Position numbers and translations under genes: made by a program. From the NCBI RefSeq assembly GCF_001676025.1, contig NZ_LZFW01000057.1, positions 123,119-187,118 on the forward strand: DNA of 64,000 nt, in the 5' to 3' direction. The notes beneath the pieces are model-generated. The model did not search any database. It was not told the origin of the DNA and saw only the letters and a list, made by a program, of their open reading frames with translations. This stretch comes from Vibrio sp. UCD-FRSSP16_30 (GTDB lineage Bacteria; Pseudomonadota; Gammaproteobacteria; Enterobacterales; Vibrionaceae). Of this stretch, positions 1 through 7,702 are shown in pieces. Numbering within the stretch: position 1 is the stretch's first letter; every line of letters begins with the position of its first letter.

Positions 1-1
1 T

Positions 2-382
2 TTTATTGATGATTGGTATCTACGACCTGGAGATCCAATTACGGAATTTATGGAGAAGTCGATTTCAACCTCAGATTTTGTACTTATCGTATGCACTGAA
101 AAGTACAAAGAAAAGTCAGATAGCCGTTCTGGTGGAGTGGGTTATGAAGAGTCAATTATAAGTAGTGATTTGTTTCAAAATACAAATCATAGAAAGTATA
201 TTCCTATAATTGCAAAGAATTCGAACGGAAAAAATATCCCCTTAGCTCTTCACTCAAAAGTTTATATCGATTTATCATCTGAAGAGCACTACTTACAATC
301 TTTCCAAAAATTATTGTTGGCACTATTTGGAAAAATGCCAGAGTTACCCCCTATCGGTAGTCCGCCCACTCATTTACTGTAA
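2..382 (+). CDS. TIR-domain protein, C-terminal part (5' end outside window)
   Basis: The frame is open from base 2 and ends at TAA 380-382, so 126 C-terminal residues are visible and the start lies before the window. Visible order: DDWYLRPGD, a hydrophobic strand (SDFVLIVCTEKY), a loop with GGVGYEESIIS, then a second strand (YIPIIAKNSN). This is the layout of the later two-thirds of a bacterial TIR domain. In TIR NADases a catalytic glutamate lies on the helix after the first of these strands; a Glu of GYEES is the likely counterpart (inference). Bacterial TIR proteins are often NAD-cleaving effectors of anti-phage systems, but any partner gene would be left of the window. The gene is AT-richer than the core genes and abuts an IS3 remnant, which suggests transfer. 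The last few residues could derive from the IS junction. Confidence 0.7.
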   Translation, partial: FIDDWYLRPGDPITEFMEKSISTSDFVLIVCTEKYKEKSDSRSGGVGYEESIISSDLFQNTNHRKYIPIIAKNSNGKNIPLALHSKVYIDLSSEEHYLQSFQKLLLALFGKMPELPPIGSPPTHLL

Positions 383-436
383 TGTTTAGACTGGCGTGTA
401 AGCCCAGTTAACTTTGAAAAACAATATGTCGCTTAA
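383..436 (+). pseudogene. IS3-family transposase orfB, C-terminal remnant
   Basis: Directly after the TIR stop, and in the same frame, the DNA encodes CLDWRVSPVNFEKQYVA followed by TAA at 434-436. The ending SPVNFEKQ is typical of the extreme C-terminus of IS3-family OrfB (DDE) transposases. Nothing of the catalytic domain remains, so the element was truncated at or near base 382. It is too short to act. Confidence 0.6.
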
Positions 437-466
437 TGCGGTGTCCAGTCTGACTGGAGCAGATCA
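437..466 (+). mobile_element. right terminal inverted repeat of the truncated IS3-family element
   Basis: Eight bases past the orfB stop the sequence reads TGTCCAGTCTGACTGG and then AGCAGATCA. Read inward it begins TGATCTGCTCCAGTC, the form of an IS3-family terminal repeat (TG at the outer tip, CA on the other strand). The outer tip is placed at 466. The matching left end is not in the window, so this is the surviving right end of a deleted element and it marks the border between accessory and core DNA. Confidence 0.55.
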
Positions 467-686
467 GGTCAAATCGAACCACTGATTTTGTCAGACTGAG
501 TATGAACCAGTACATATAAAGTTAGATAAATGACTTCTAGCCCTCGTTGTATAAGGGGTTTCTAACTTTAAGTTAAGTGTGTTTTTTTATGTCTAATTCC
601 TGCCCGATTACTGCGTCATACCAATCTAAAATAAAACAGTTCAACAAAACATTTGCGGGGCTGACAAAATTTGTTACTTTAAGCAG
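467..686. other. intergenic stretch without a gene
   Basis: No convincing reading frame is seen here. It holds an imperfect inverted repeat around the ATAAGGGG segment at 551-560 and one copy of the short TACCAATC motif (619-626) that recurs in other intergenic gaps of this window. The promoter for the riboswitch transcript must lie in the right part, but I cannot pick one -10/-35 pair with confidence. Confidence 0.4.
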
Positions 687-850
687 ACTTCAGGGCGGGG
701 CGAAACTCCCCACCGGTGGTAAAAGCCTAGCTTGAGCCCACGAGCGCCTTAGTTTCTTCTTGTAGTTTTTTGACTATCCGTTGAATTAAGGGACAGCAGA
801 TCTGGTGTAAATCCAGAGCCGACGGTTATAGTCCGGATGAAAGAAGTGAC
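687..850 (+). promoter_or_regulatory. FMN riboswitch (RFN element)
   Basis: The conserved core is plain: CTTCAGGGCGGGGCGAAA at 689-706, then CCCCACCGGTGGTAA, AGCC, GAGC, a variable arm, then GATCTGGTGTAAATCCAGAGCC and GACGGTTATAGTCCGGATGAAAG. Helix P1 can form from ACTTC (687-691) and GAAGT (844-848). This family binds flavin mononucleotide and shuts off downstream expression. The next gene is not ribB or another riboflavin synthesis gene but a DMT-family permease at 1076, so it probably controls vitamin uptake. Confidence 0.95.
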
Positions 851-867
851 AATTGATTCTCATATTC

Positions 868-907
868 ACCAATTTGCTAACTCGCTATTGGTGCTTTTGT
901 GTTTGCG
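868..907 (+). terminator. terminator-like hairpin of the riboswitch expression platform
   Basis: CACCAAT (868-874) pairs with ATTGGTG (888-894) and is followed by CTTTTGTGTTT. It begins 18 bases after the aptamer, where an FMN-dependent terminator would be expected. The U-run is broken, so this is a moderate candidate; an antiterminator partner was not resolved. Confidence 0.45.
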
Positions 908-1075
908 CTAAATCACAGGCAATATTTGCCTTAACCCACACTATATTCTTAGTGAGGTTTAGTGGTTGGCGCTACAAATTGCCTTACCTCTTACGCTCTG
1001 TTCACGTTTACATAAATCACATCACGCTGCTAACGATTGTCGTTAGTTTTGTTTGATCTGAATTTGGAGATCCTC

Positions 1076-2005
1076 GTGGCAGGTATTATTTTTGTTATGA
1101 TTGCAGCGGGCCTTTGGGCTGCTGATACCCTATTTCGTTATCCTCTATTAGAGACTAATAACACCTTACAAATCGTGTTCTTTGAGCACATCGTTTTGGT
1201 GGTCATTATCGCTCTATTACAAATCCTCGTTCCTCGTTGGCGATTTGCTTATATCAAAGGTTCACTGTTTGCCTTTATCTTAATTGGTGTGTTTGGCTCT
1301 GCTATTGGTACGCTTGCGTTCACTAAAGCCTTTACTTTAATGAACCCCACCATAGTGATCTTATTACAAAAGCTGCAACCTATCGTCGCCATCTCTTTAT
1401 CGGTTATTTTGCTAAAAGAAAAACTGCAAAAGCACTTTTTGCTGTGGGCAAGTATTAGCTTGTTAGGCAGTATTATTATGATTGCGCCGGACATTATCGA
1501 ACTTTGGTCAAAAGAGTCGGTTTGGCATTATGACCCTAAGCTTATCGCAATTTTACTGGGCTACGCTTCAGCATTATTGGCTGTCGTGGCGTGGGGAGCG
1601 TCCACTGTTTATGGGCGTAAACTGACCATGATGGGCTACAACTCAATGCAGATTATGTCGGGTCGATTCACTTTAGCTTTAGTGGCATTAACGGTTGTAA
1701 TGCTGTGGCAAAAGCAACCCTTCACCCTTTCCGACGGCAGTTTTATCAATCTGTTTTATATGGTGATGCTATCGGGGCTACTCGGTATGTTTATCTATTA
1801 TAAGGGACTTGAAAAAATACCCGCTCGATATGGCACGATTGCCGAGCTATTTTTCCCTGTTTCAGCTGTCGCAATTAACTGGTTTGCTTTTGATGCAACG
1901 CTAACCCCGTTGCAAATTATTGGCGCTGCATTGCTTGTTGGCGGCGCACTAATGATCAGTCGTGAGCCTAAGCAATCTGTACAAAATGAGCTTGTGGCAG
2001 CCTAG
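1076..2005 (+). CDS. DMT/EamA-family permease, predicted riboflavin transporter
   Basis: A 309-residue polytopic membrane protein with two EamA-type halves and roughly nine or ten hydrophobic helices; the second half carries the YKGLEKIPARYGTIAELFFP stretch typical of the family. GTG 1076 is chosen because GGAGA (1066-1070) lies at proper distance; an open frame extends to a TTG at 1037 but that has no ribosome-binding site. The upstream FMN riboswitch is the main functional clue. EamA proteins of the RibN and ImpX groups import riboflavin, and ImpX genes are known to sit behind FMN riboswitches. Riboflavin as substrate is inferred from the riboswitch, not from transport residues. It ends before the converging feo operon. 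Confidence 0.8.
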   Translation: MAGIIFVMIAAGLWAADTLFRYPLLETNNTLQIVFFEHIVLVVIIALLQILVPRWRFAYIKGSLFAFILIGVFGSAIGTLAFTKAFTLMNPTIVILLQKLQPIVAISLSVILLKEKLQKHFLLWASISLLGSIIMIAPDIIELWSKESVWHYDPKLIAILLGYASALLAVVAWGASTVYGRKLTMMGYNSMQIMSGRFTLALVALTVVMLWQKQPFTLSDGSFINLFYMVMLSGLLGMFIYYKGLEKIPARYGTIAELFFPVSAVAINWFAFDATLTPLQIIGAALLVGGALMISREPKQSVQNELVAA

Positions 2006-2060
2006 TGTTAATAGCAGTTGGGAAATACCAATCGTAGTAAGTAATACCGTATTTTTAGAT

Positions 2061-2099
2061 AAAAAAAAGCTAGGCGACTGCAAGCAGATGCGCCTAGCT
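2061..2099 (-). terminator. Rho-independent terminator of feoABC
   Basis: AGCTAGGCG (68-76 of the 2000s) pairs with CGCCTAGCT (2091-2099). On the minus strand the stem is followed by eight T residues (bases 2061-2068 are all A on plus). The strong U-run on one side only assigns it to the feo operon rather than to the permease gene. Confidence 0.85.
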
Positions 2100-2127
2100 G
2101 ACTGGAAATAGTCACTCAATAATGAGC

Positions 2128-2349
2128 TTACATTTGAACGTTTAAGCTAATTCCCTGATTGAGAGTGTAGCGTACGCCCTTCTCTATTCCTTTAATGGTA
2201 TCGTGCATACGAGACACTTTACCTTTATTAATCCATACCTGAAGCATGGCATCAACACCGTCTTCTGATAGACCAAAGTGATTGGCTAATACTGCTCTCT
2301 CACTGGTGCCATGCTGTTCAAGGTAGGCTTTTAATTCTTGTAAAATCAT
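2128..2349 (-). CDS. feoC: FeoC-like winged-helix protein
   Basis: A 73-residue protein, last gene of the feo operon, starting 22 bases after feoB. Its first 60 residues fit a small winged helix (LKAYLEQHGTSERAVLANHFGLSEDGVDAMLQ, a helix-turn-helix pattern, then a wing). E. coli FeoC has a cysteine cluster thought to bind iron-sulfur; this one has no cysteine at all, as in Vibrio FeoC proteins. In Vibrio, FeoC is reported to associate with FeoB, so a role as an assembly or stability partner of the transporter is more likely than DNA binding. Confidence 0.85.
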   Translation of the reverse strand: MILQELKAYLEQHGTSERAVLANHFGLSEDGVDAMLQVWINKGKVSRMHDTIKGIEKGVRYTLNQGISLNVQM

Positions 2350-2371
2350 CTTTTACTCCTGCCCTAATCTA

Positions 2372-4648
2372 TTAAGCGCCAACTTCTTCAACATGATGTG
2401 ATTGGTCTTTCTTCGCCTGATACTTGAGGCCAAAGTATGTGGCAATACCAATAATAATCGTCGAAATTATCCAGATAGAGCTCCCGATAGGGTTGAGACT
2501 AAATGTTGCAATTTGGTAGTACAATACGGCACTTAGATACGCTAAGCCCATCGTCCATACTGCAATGAATTTTGCGTATTGACCGCCAAACTCTCTAACA
2601 TAAGCACCCATTGCCGCAACACAAGGTACGTACAATAGAATAAACAGTAGGTAAGCAAATGCGGCATGACCGGTTACAAATTTACTTTGTAAGTTAGCAA
2701 ACACTGACTGATCAACATCTTGTTCTTCTGCTACAGCTTGGCTATCGGTTAAATCGCCTACTTCAATACCTAGAGGGTCACTAAAGCTCAATCCGCTTAG
2801 GTTCTCTGGTATAGATATTACCGCTTCTTTAAGGCTCGCAACTAAATCAAATTCAGACTCATCAGCAGCAGGCGTTGCATAAAGACTATTCAACGTACCC
2901 ACAACCGCTTCTTTTGCAAAGATACCGGTTACGATACCAACCGTTGCCGGCCAGTTATCTTGTTCAATTCCCATAGGTTCAAACACTGGGGTAATCACTT
3001 GCGCTACTTTTGATAGCACAGAACCATCACTGTCTTCATTACCAAAACTGCCGTCAGTACCAATTGAATTAAGGAAACTTAAAACGGTGACAACCAGCAC
3101 GATGGTTTTACCTGCACCAAAAACAAAACGTTTTAGTTTGTGCCATGTTTTGATAATAACGTTACGCAAACGCGGAATTTCATAATCCGTCATTTCCATA
3201 ACAAAGCTATCGTTGCTACCTGGGTAAATCGTGTTTTTAAGCATTAAGCCAGTAAAGACCGCGGCTAAAATACCAATGATGTACAGTGCAAAAACAACAT
3301 TCTGTCCCGCAGAAGGGAAAAAAGCGGCAGCAAACAGTGCATATACTGGCAAGCGAGCACCACAAGACATAAATGGTGCCATTGACGCTGCTAAACGACG
3401 CTCACGTTCCTGATCTAAGGTACGACTTGCCATGATAGCCGGTACGTTACAACCAAAACCAAGAACAAGCGGCACAAAGGCTTTACCTGGCAAGCCTACT
3501 TTTTGCATCACTTTATCTAATACAAACGCGGCGCGTGACATGTAGCCTGAACCTTCCAAAATAGTCAGGAATAAGTACAAGCCCGCAATAACAGGAATGA
3601 AGGTCGCAACGGTTTGAATACCACCGCCAATACCATTAGCTAAAATAGTCACTAGCCATTGCGGTAAAACTGGGTCAAGTAATACATGAGTGCCATCAAC
3701 TAACACCGCACCAAACGCAATATCAAAGAAGTCGATGAATGCGCCACCAATATTGATAGCGAACATAAACATCAAATACATGACAAAGAAAAATAGAGGA
3801 ATACCAATCCACTTGTTCAGCACAACTGAATCGATATGCTCACTGACGCGGCGAGTAATCTTGCCATCTTGTGAGCGAAATGCTTTAGTCAGTTCATGTA
3901 GAAAAGTGAATTTCACATCGGCAATATGCAGATCAATATCCATGTCTAATGAGTGACGAGCCTGAGCCGTTTTATCTCGTACCGTTGAATCTAGAGTACG
4001 AAAAACTAATTGGTCATCTTCAAGCGCACGTATTGCTAATGCACGATTAGCCACCATGTCATTTTCAAACTGGTCTTCAATGTCTGAGATAACGTTTTCA
4101 AACGCACTATCATAATCTAACTTAAGTGGTTCAACCTTAATGCCACTGGCTAACATTCTATGCAGATCAGATTTAAGCTGGTTCACTTCGTTAAGTCGCG
4201 TGGCTGTTACTGCCATCACAGGACAACCAAGAGCCTTAGCTAATCCTTTAATATTAACCTTTTGACCCGTGCGAGATAGAGTATCCATCTTATTTAAGAT
4301 GACGATCATTGGGCGACCCAATTCTCGCAATTGAAGAGTAACGTAAAGACTGCGCTCTAAACAGCTAGCATCAATCACATTAATAATAACGTCAGCAGGA
4401 GTAGACAATACTGCGCGTGAAGCAATGGTTTCATCCAGACTGTTGCCATGGTTGCCACTATCTAGCGCATAAATACCCGGTAAATCAGTAAGACTAAACT
4501 CTTCTCCTGCAAGAGAATAAACACCGGTTTTTTTCTCAACCGTGACACCTGCCCAGTTACCCACTTTTTGGTTTGCACCAGTGAACGCATTAAATAATGT
4601 CGTTTTACCACTGTTTGGGTTACCTACAGTTAAAATTGAATAATCCAC
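2372..4648 (-). CDS. feoB: ferrous iron transporter FeoB
   Basis: 758 residues. The N-terminal GTPase shows GNPNSGKTTLF (about residues 9-19), DLPGIYALDS (about 55-64) and NKMD (about 120). A helical GDI-like region follows, then a membrane part from about residue 280 with the two Gate regions, including GFGCNVPAIMASRTL and the later ATVGIVTGIFAKEAVVGTL. It imports Fe2+ across the inner membrane. It starts with GTG whose G is shared with the TAG stop of feoA, so translation is coupled. The C-terminal part is complete. Expression is expected under low iron and low oxygen, given the sites before feoA. Confidence 0.97.
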   Translation of the reverse strand: MDYSILTVGNPNSGKTTLFNAFTGANQKVGNWAGVTVEKKTGVYSLAGEEFSLTDLPGIYALDSGNHGNSLDETIASRAVLSTPADVIINVIDASCLERSLYVTLQLRELGRPMIVILNKMDTLSRTGQKVNIKGLAKALGCPVMAVTATRLNEVNQLKSDLHRMLASGIKVEPLKLDYDSAFENVISDIEDQFENDMVANRALAIRALEDDQLVFRTLDSTVRDKTAQARHSLDMDIDLHIADVKFTFLHELTKAFRSQDGKITRRVSEHIDSVVLNKWIGIPLFFFVMYLMFMFAINIGGAFIDFFDIAFGAVLVDGTHVLLDPVLPQWLVTILANGIGGGIQTVATFIPVIAGLYLFLTILEGSGYMSRAAFVLDKVMQKVGLPGKAFVPLVLGFGCNVPAIMASRTLDQERERRLAASMAPFMSCGARLPVYALFAAAFFPSAGQNVVFALYIIGILAAVFTGLMLKNTIYPGSNDSFVMEMTDYEIPRLRNVIIKTWHKLKRFVFGAGKTIVLVVTVLSFLNSIGTDGSFGNEDSDGSVLSKVAQVITPVFEPMGIEQDNWPATVGIVTGIFAKEAVVGTLNSLYATPAADESEFDLVASLKEAVISIPENLSGLSFSDPLGIEVGDLTDSQAVAEEQDVDQSVFANLQSKFVTGHAAFAYLLFILLYVPCVAAMGAYVREFGGQYAKFIAVWTMGLAYLSAVLYYQIATFSLNPIGSSIWIISTIIIGIATYFGLKYQAKKDQSHHVEEVGA

Positions 4649-4875
4649 TATAGTACCTCTACTGCAATTTGGTTGGCTGTAGACTTACGAATCGCAACGC
4701 TAACATCTCTTACTCGAACCTGTAACGGATCGCCCATCGGGGCCTTTCGTATTATCGTTATTGGAGTGCGAGGAAGCATTCCCATAACCATCAGTTTTTT
4801 TCGAGTGGAACTGTCTAATTCCTGTAAAGAACAAATTGTAGCTTGTTGCCCGATGTTTAATTCGCCGAGTTTCAT
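4648..4875 (-). CDS. feoA: ferrous iron transport protein FeoA
   Basis: 75 residues with the SH3-like FeoA fold: MKLGELNIGQQATI at the N-terminus, then LMVMGMLPRTPITIIRKAPMGDPLQVRV, the family signature. FeoA is a small cytoplasmic protein needed for FeoB activity. It is the first gene of feoABC and its stop codon overlaps the feoB start by one base. Confidence 0.95.
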   Translation of the reverse strand: MKLGELNIGQQATICSLQELDSSTRKKLMVMGMLPRTPITIIRKAPMGDPLQVRVRDVSVAIRKSTANQIAVEVL

Positions 4876-4881
4876 AATCTA

Positions 4882-4902
4882 AATGCCAATTGTTATCATT
4901 TA
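4882..4902 (-). promoter_or_regulatory. Fur-box-like operator before feoA
   Basis: On the minus strand the sequence reads TAAATGATAACAATTGGCAT, close to the GATAATGATAATCATTATC Fur consensus in its left and central hexamers. It lies just upstream of the feoA start, over the likely transcription start, as expected for Fe-Fur repression. Fur is encoded at 25328 in this window. Confidence 0.6.
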
Positions 4903-4934
4903 AGGTAACTTTAACACATTATCTTACATTTCGA

Positions 4935-4948
4935 TTGTGTTAGATCAA
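4935..4948 (-). promoter_or_regulatory. FNR-like site before feoA
   Basis: TTGTG-TTAG-ATCAA matches the TTGAT-N4-ATCAA FNR consensus at nine of ten half-site bases. Its centre (4941.5) is about 41.5 bp upstream of a start near 4900, the class II activator position, and the Fur-like box lies over that start. Anaerobic activation of feo by FNR is known in E. coli. Confidence 0.6.
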
Positions 4949-4973
4949 AAAAACGCCCTATCTAGGGCGTTTT
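4947..4973 (-). terminator. terminator of znuA
   Basis: AAACGCCCTA (4951-4960) pairs with TAGGGCGTTT (4963-4972) around a two-base loop. On the minus strand the stem runs into seven T residues. It ends the znuA transcript and slightly overlaps the FNR-like site of the feo promoter. Confidence 0.85.
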
Positions 4974-5011
4974 ATCAGCAACTCAACTTGTACAAAAAAA
5001 CTAAAGCATAG

Positions 5012-5887
5012 TTATTTTTTTAAGCATGTTTCAAAGCGCTGAGACAAGTCTTTAAGGAAGACAAAGTAAGCACCGGGTTTATTTTCAATATCCGATGCTA
5101 ATGGGTCAATAACGCCACGATGAACATTTGAACCACGGGTAACAGTATTGATAACTGCTGGGGTAAATTGAGGCTCACTGAATACACACGCGACATCACC
5201 TTTGGCAAGGCGCTGTTTGATTTCAATTAGAGTCTTGGCACCCGGTTTTCTTTCTGGGCTAACAGTGAAATGACCCAAATGGTTAAGATTAAATGTTCTT
5301 TCGAAATAGCCGTAACCGTCATGAAAAACAAAATATCCGCGATCATGTACAGACTTCAAATTAGCGGTGATTTCTAAAGTGGTTTGCTGCAGGCGAGTCA
5401 AGAAAGCGTCAAGGTTTGCGTTGTATTGCGCTTTATTAGCAGGATCAATCTCCCCCATTCTGGCTGCAATCGCTTTTGCAACTGTTGCTGCTTGCTTTGG
5501 ACCTAACCAGAAATGCGGATCAGTATTACCATGGTGATGACCGTCATGATCATGATGACCACCTTCAAAGTGGAAAAGGTCAAGGTCTGGGATTTCACTG
5601 ATAGTCAGTTTATTGTTTTGCTCAGAAACCGCAGAAGACATAAAGGCTTCTAGATCAGGTCCAAACCAAATCACTAAATCAGCACTGCGAAGTTTTTTTA
5701 CATCTGATGGGCGTAAAGAATAATCATGAGGCGACATAGCTGTTCCTAGCAAAGCTGAGGAAGAAGCAGAGTTCGACGTGATTTCTTGAGCAATAAGATG
5801 TATTGGTTTAATACTGCTTATAACTTCAACAGCTTGAGCTGTGTTGAAATAAACAAGTGATAGTAGGCATAAAAAAATGCGTTTCAT
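5012..5887 (-). CDS. znuA: zinc ABC transporter, periplasmic zinc-binding protein ZnuA
   Basis: 291 residues. A signal peptide is clear (KRIFLCLLSLVYFNTAQA, cleavage after residue 19). The mature protein begins VEVISSIKPIHLIAQEIT, typical of cluster A-I metal-binding proteins. Metal-site histidines are in MSPHDYSLRPSD, in DPHFWLGP and in FHDGYGYFERTF. A histidine-rich loop (GHHDHDGHHHGNTD, about 110-125) marks it as a zinc rather than manganese binder. It delivers Zn2+ to ZnuBC. It is transcribed away from znuCB across a Zur-like box. Confidence 0.95.
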   Translation of the reverse strand: MKRIFLCLLSLVYFNTAQAVEVISSIKPIHLIAQEITSNSASSSALLGTAMSPHDYSLRPSDVKKLRSADLVIWFGPDLEAFMSSAVSEQNNKLTISEIPDLDLFHFEGGHHDHDGHHHGNTDPHFWLGPKQAATVAKAIAARMGEIDPANKAQYNANLDAFLTRLQQTTLEITANLKSVHDRGYFVFHDGYGYFERTFNLNHLGHFTVSPERKPGAKTLIEIKQRLAKGDVACVFSEPQFTPAVINTVTRGSNVHRGVIDPLASDIENKPGAYFVFLKDLSQRFETCLKK

Positions 5888-5921
5888 CGACTGGGTTCCA
5901 TTACAATAGAAATAAATATAG

Positions 5922-5945
5922 CTTAAATGTTACTTTATAACACTA
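5922..5945. promoter_or_regulatory. Zur-box-like operator between znuA and znuC
   Basis: AAATGTTACTTTATAACACT is an imperfect palindrome with halves AAATGTTA and TATAACA-like, close to the enterobacterial Zur consensus (GAAATGTTATANTATAACATTTC). It sits in the 159-base gap between the divergent znuA and znuCB genes, so one site could control both. Confidence 0.7.
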
Positions 5946-6046
5946 ACGTTTGGCAAATGAATATAAAGGTTGCACAATAGGCACCTTCTTGCTCATCATA
6001 AGCTTAAGAAAAATAACTTTAATATTACCAAAATAGGCCAACTACT

Positions 6047-6832
6047 ATGACTCCACTCGTCACACTAGAAGACGTGACTGTTCAATTTGATAAGCGTAAG
6101 GTACTCGATAAAATCAGCCTTACTATCAATGAATCTGAGATCACCACTTTAGTCGGTCCTAATGGCGCAGGGAAATCTACTTTAGTAAAAGTGATTTTAG
6201 GCCTGCATAAAGATTATACGGGTAAGGTCAGCAAACAAAATAAGCTTAGAGTGGGTTACGTTCCGCAAAAGCTGATCCTCAACGAGACCTTACCGCTAAC
6301 TGTAGCCCGTTTTTTACGCCTTGGTGGTAAATATAGTCAGCAAGAACTGCAAGAGGCTCTTGGTCTAGTGGGAGCAAGTCATCTATTAAATTCCGATGCT
6401 CATAAGTTATCTGGTGGCGAAACCCAACGTGTTTTATTAGCAAGATCACTGCTAGTAAGACCTCAGTTATTGGTACTCGATGAGCCAGCACAAGGGGTTG
6501 ATGTGCAAGGCCAGATTGATCTATACAATCTTATCGATACCATACGCCACCGCTTTAAATGCGCAATATTTATGATTTCTCATGATTTACATTTGGTAAT
6601 GGCAAAAACTGACAATGTGATTTGTCTACAGCATCATATTTGTTGCTCTGGTGCACCCGCGGCCATTTCAACTCACCCAAGCTACTTACAAATGTTTGGC
6701 CACGCGCCAGAAGCGAGCCTTGCTCTATACAGACATCAGCATAACCACCATCAGCATGATTTATCCGGCGAACCTATCCCTGAGGATATCTACATCTGCA
6801 AAAATCATAACCACGGACAAACAAATGATTGA
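6047..6832 (+). CDS. znuC: zinc ABC transporter ATP-binding protein ZnuC
   Basis: 261 residues. Walker A GPNGAGKST (about 38-46), ABC signature LSGGETQRV (about 121-129), Walker B LLVLDEPAQGVD (about 140-151) and the switch SHDL (about 179) are all present. The C-terminal tail carries RHQHNHHQHD and KNHNHG, a histidine-rich extension seen in ZnuC proteins that may sense or bind zinc. It energises ZnuB. Its end overlaps the znuB start by eight bases. Confidence 0.96.
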   Translation: MTPLVTLEDVTVQFDKRKVLDKISLTINESEITTLVGPNGAGKSTLVKVILGLHKDYTGKVSKQNKLRVGYVPQKLILNETLPLTVARFLRLGGKYSQQELQEALGLVGASHLLNSDAHKLSGGETQRVLLARSLLVRPQLLVLDEPAQGVDVQGQIDLYNLIDTIRHRFKCAIFMISHDLHLVMAKTDNVICLQHHICCSGAPAAISTHPSYLQMFGHAPEASLALYRHQHNHHQHDLSGEPIPEDIYICKNHNHGQTND

Positions 6833-7610
6833 GTTTCTACTTCCCTCTATTCTTGCTGGATTAGGTATTGCCATCATTGCCGGACCTTTAGGCTCTTTTG
6901 TTGTCTGGCGTAAAATGGCCTACTTTGGTGACACTCTCGCGCATGCGTCCCTAATGGGATTGGCCCTTGGCTTTTTATTCGATATAAATCTGTATTTTGC
7001 TCTGGTTATTTGCTGTATGGCACTAGGCATTATTTTGGTGACGCTGCAACGGCAGCAAATGGTTGCTACCGATACCTTGCTGGGTATTTTAGCGCACAGT
7101 GCCCTATCTCTTGGTCTGATTACCGTGAGCTTCTTGGACAATGTCCGAGTGGATTTGATGGGTTATTTGTTCGGTGATCTACTGGCTGTTAACACCCAAG
7201 ATGTTGTGTTTATTTATATTGGGGTTGTGGTCGTCATGTCGCTATTAGTGATTTTTTGGCGTCCATTATTATCGAGCACTGTCAATGAAGAGCTTGCTGC
7301 AATTGAAGGGGTGAATATCTCATTAATGCGCTTGATAACGATGTTGATGATAAGTTTAGTGATTGCGGTCGGCATGAAATTTGTTGGCGCGTTGATTATT
7401 ACCTCGCTGCTGATCATCCCTGCGGCAACCGCTAGACGCTTATCTAAAAGCCCAGAGCAGATGGCCGTCATTGCCTCTCTGATTGGCGCAATCTGTGTGT
7501 TTGCGGGACTGAGTTTATCGTGGTTTTATGATACTCCTGCTGGTCCATCAGTGGTTGTCAGCGCTGCAACGTTATTCTTATTGGCTCAATTTAAGCCTCA
7601 GAGTCGCTAA
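6825..7610 (+). CDS. znuB: zinc ABC transporter permease ZnuB
   Basis: The true start is ATG 6825 (MIEFLLPSILAGLGIA), giving 261 residues; the frame stays open to 6651 only because it overlaps znuC. The protein is highly hydrophobic with about eight helices and begins with the family stretch GPLGSFVVWRKMAYFGDTLAHA. It forms the membrane channel for Zn2+ with ZnuC. The overlap with znuC suggests coupled translation. Confidence 0.95.
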   Translation: MIEFLLPSILAGLGIAIIAGPLGSFVVWRKMAYFGDTLAHASLMGLALGFLFDINLYFALVICCMALGIILVTLQRQQMVATDTLLGILAHSALSLGLITVSFLDNVRVDLMGYLFGDLLAVNTQDVVFIYIGVVVVMSLLVIFWRPLLSSTVNEELAAIEGVNISLMRLITMLMISLVIAVGMKFVGALIITSLLIIPAATARRLSKSPEQMAVIASLIGAICVFAGLSLSWFYDTPAGPSVVVSAATLFLLAQFKPQSR

Positions 7611-7647
7611 TCCCAGCTTTATTGCGCGGTATAATCTAGTACCCAAT

Positions 7648-7678
7648 AAAAAGCCTCTGAAAAATCAGAGGCTTTTTT
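7648..7678. terminator. bidirectional terminator between znuB and sucD
   Basis: AAAAGCCTCTGA (7648-7659) and TCAGAGGCTTTT form a 12-base-pair stem around AAAA, with T-rich tails on both strands. It ends znuCB on plus and the sdh-suc operon on minus. Confidence 0.9.
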
Positions 7679-7702
7679 ATATAGATTCAACTAGATAGCG
7701 AA

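Noticed and set aside
853..1056. A 67-residue frame between the riboswitch and the permease
   Set aside because: It starts with TTG without a ribosome-binding site, overlaps the riboswitch hairpin and shows no recognisable protein features.
6651..6824. N-terminal extension of ZnuB
   Set aside because: It overlaps the coding end of znuC in another frame; MIEFLLPS at 6825 is the family start.
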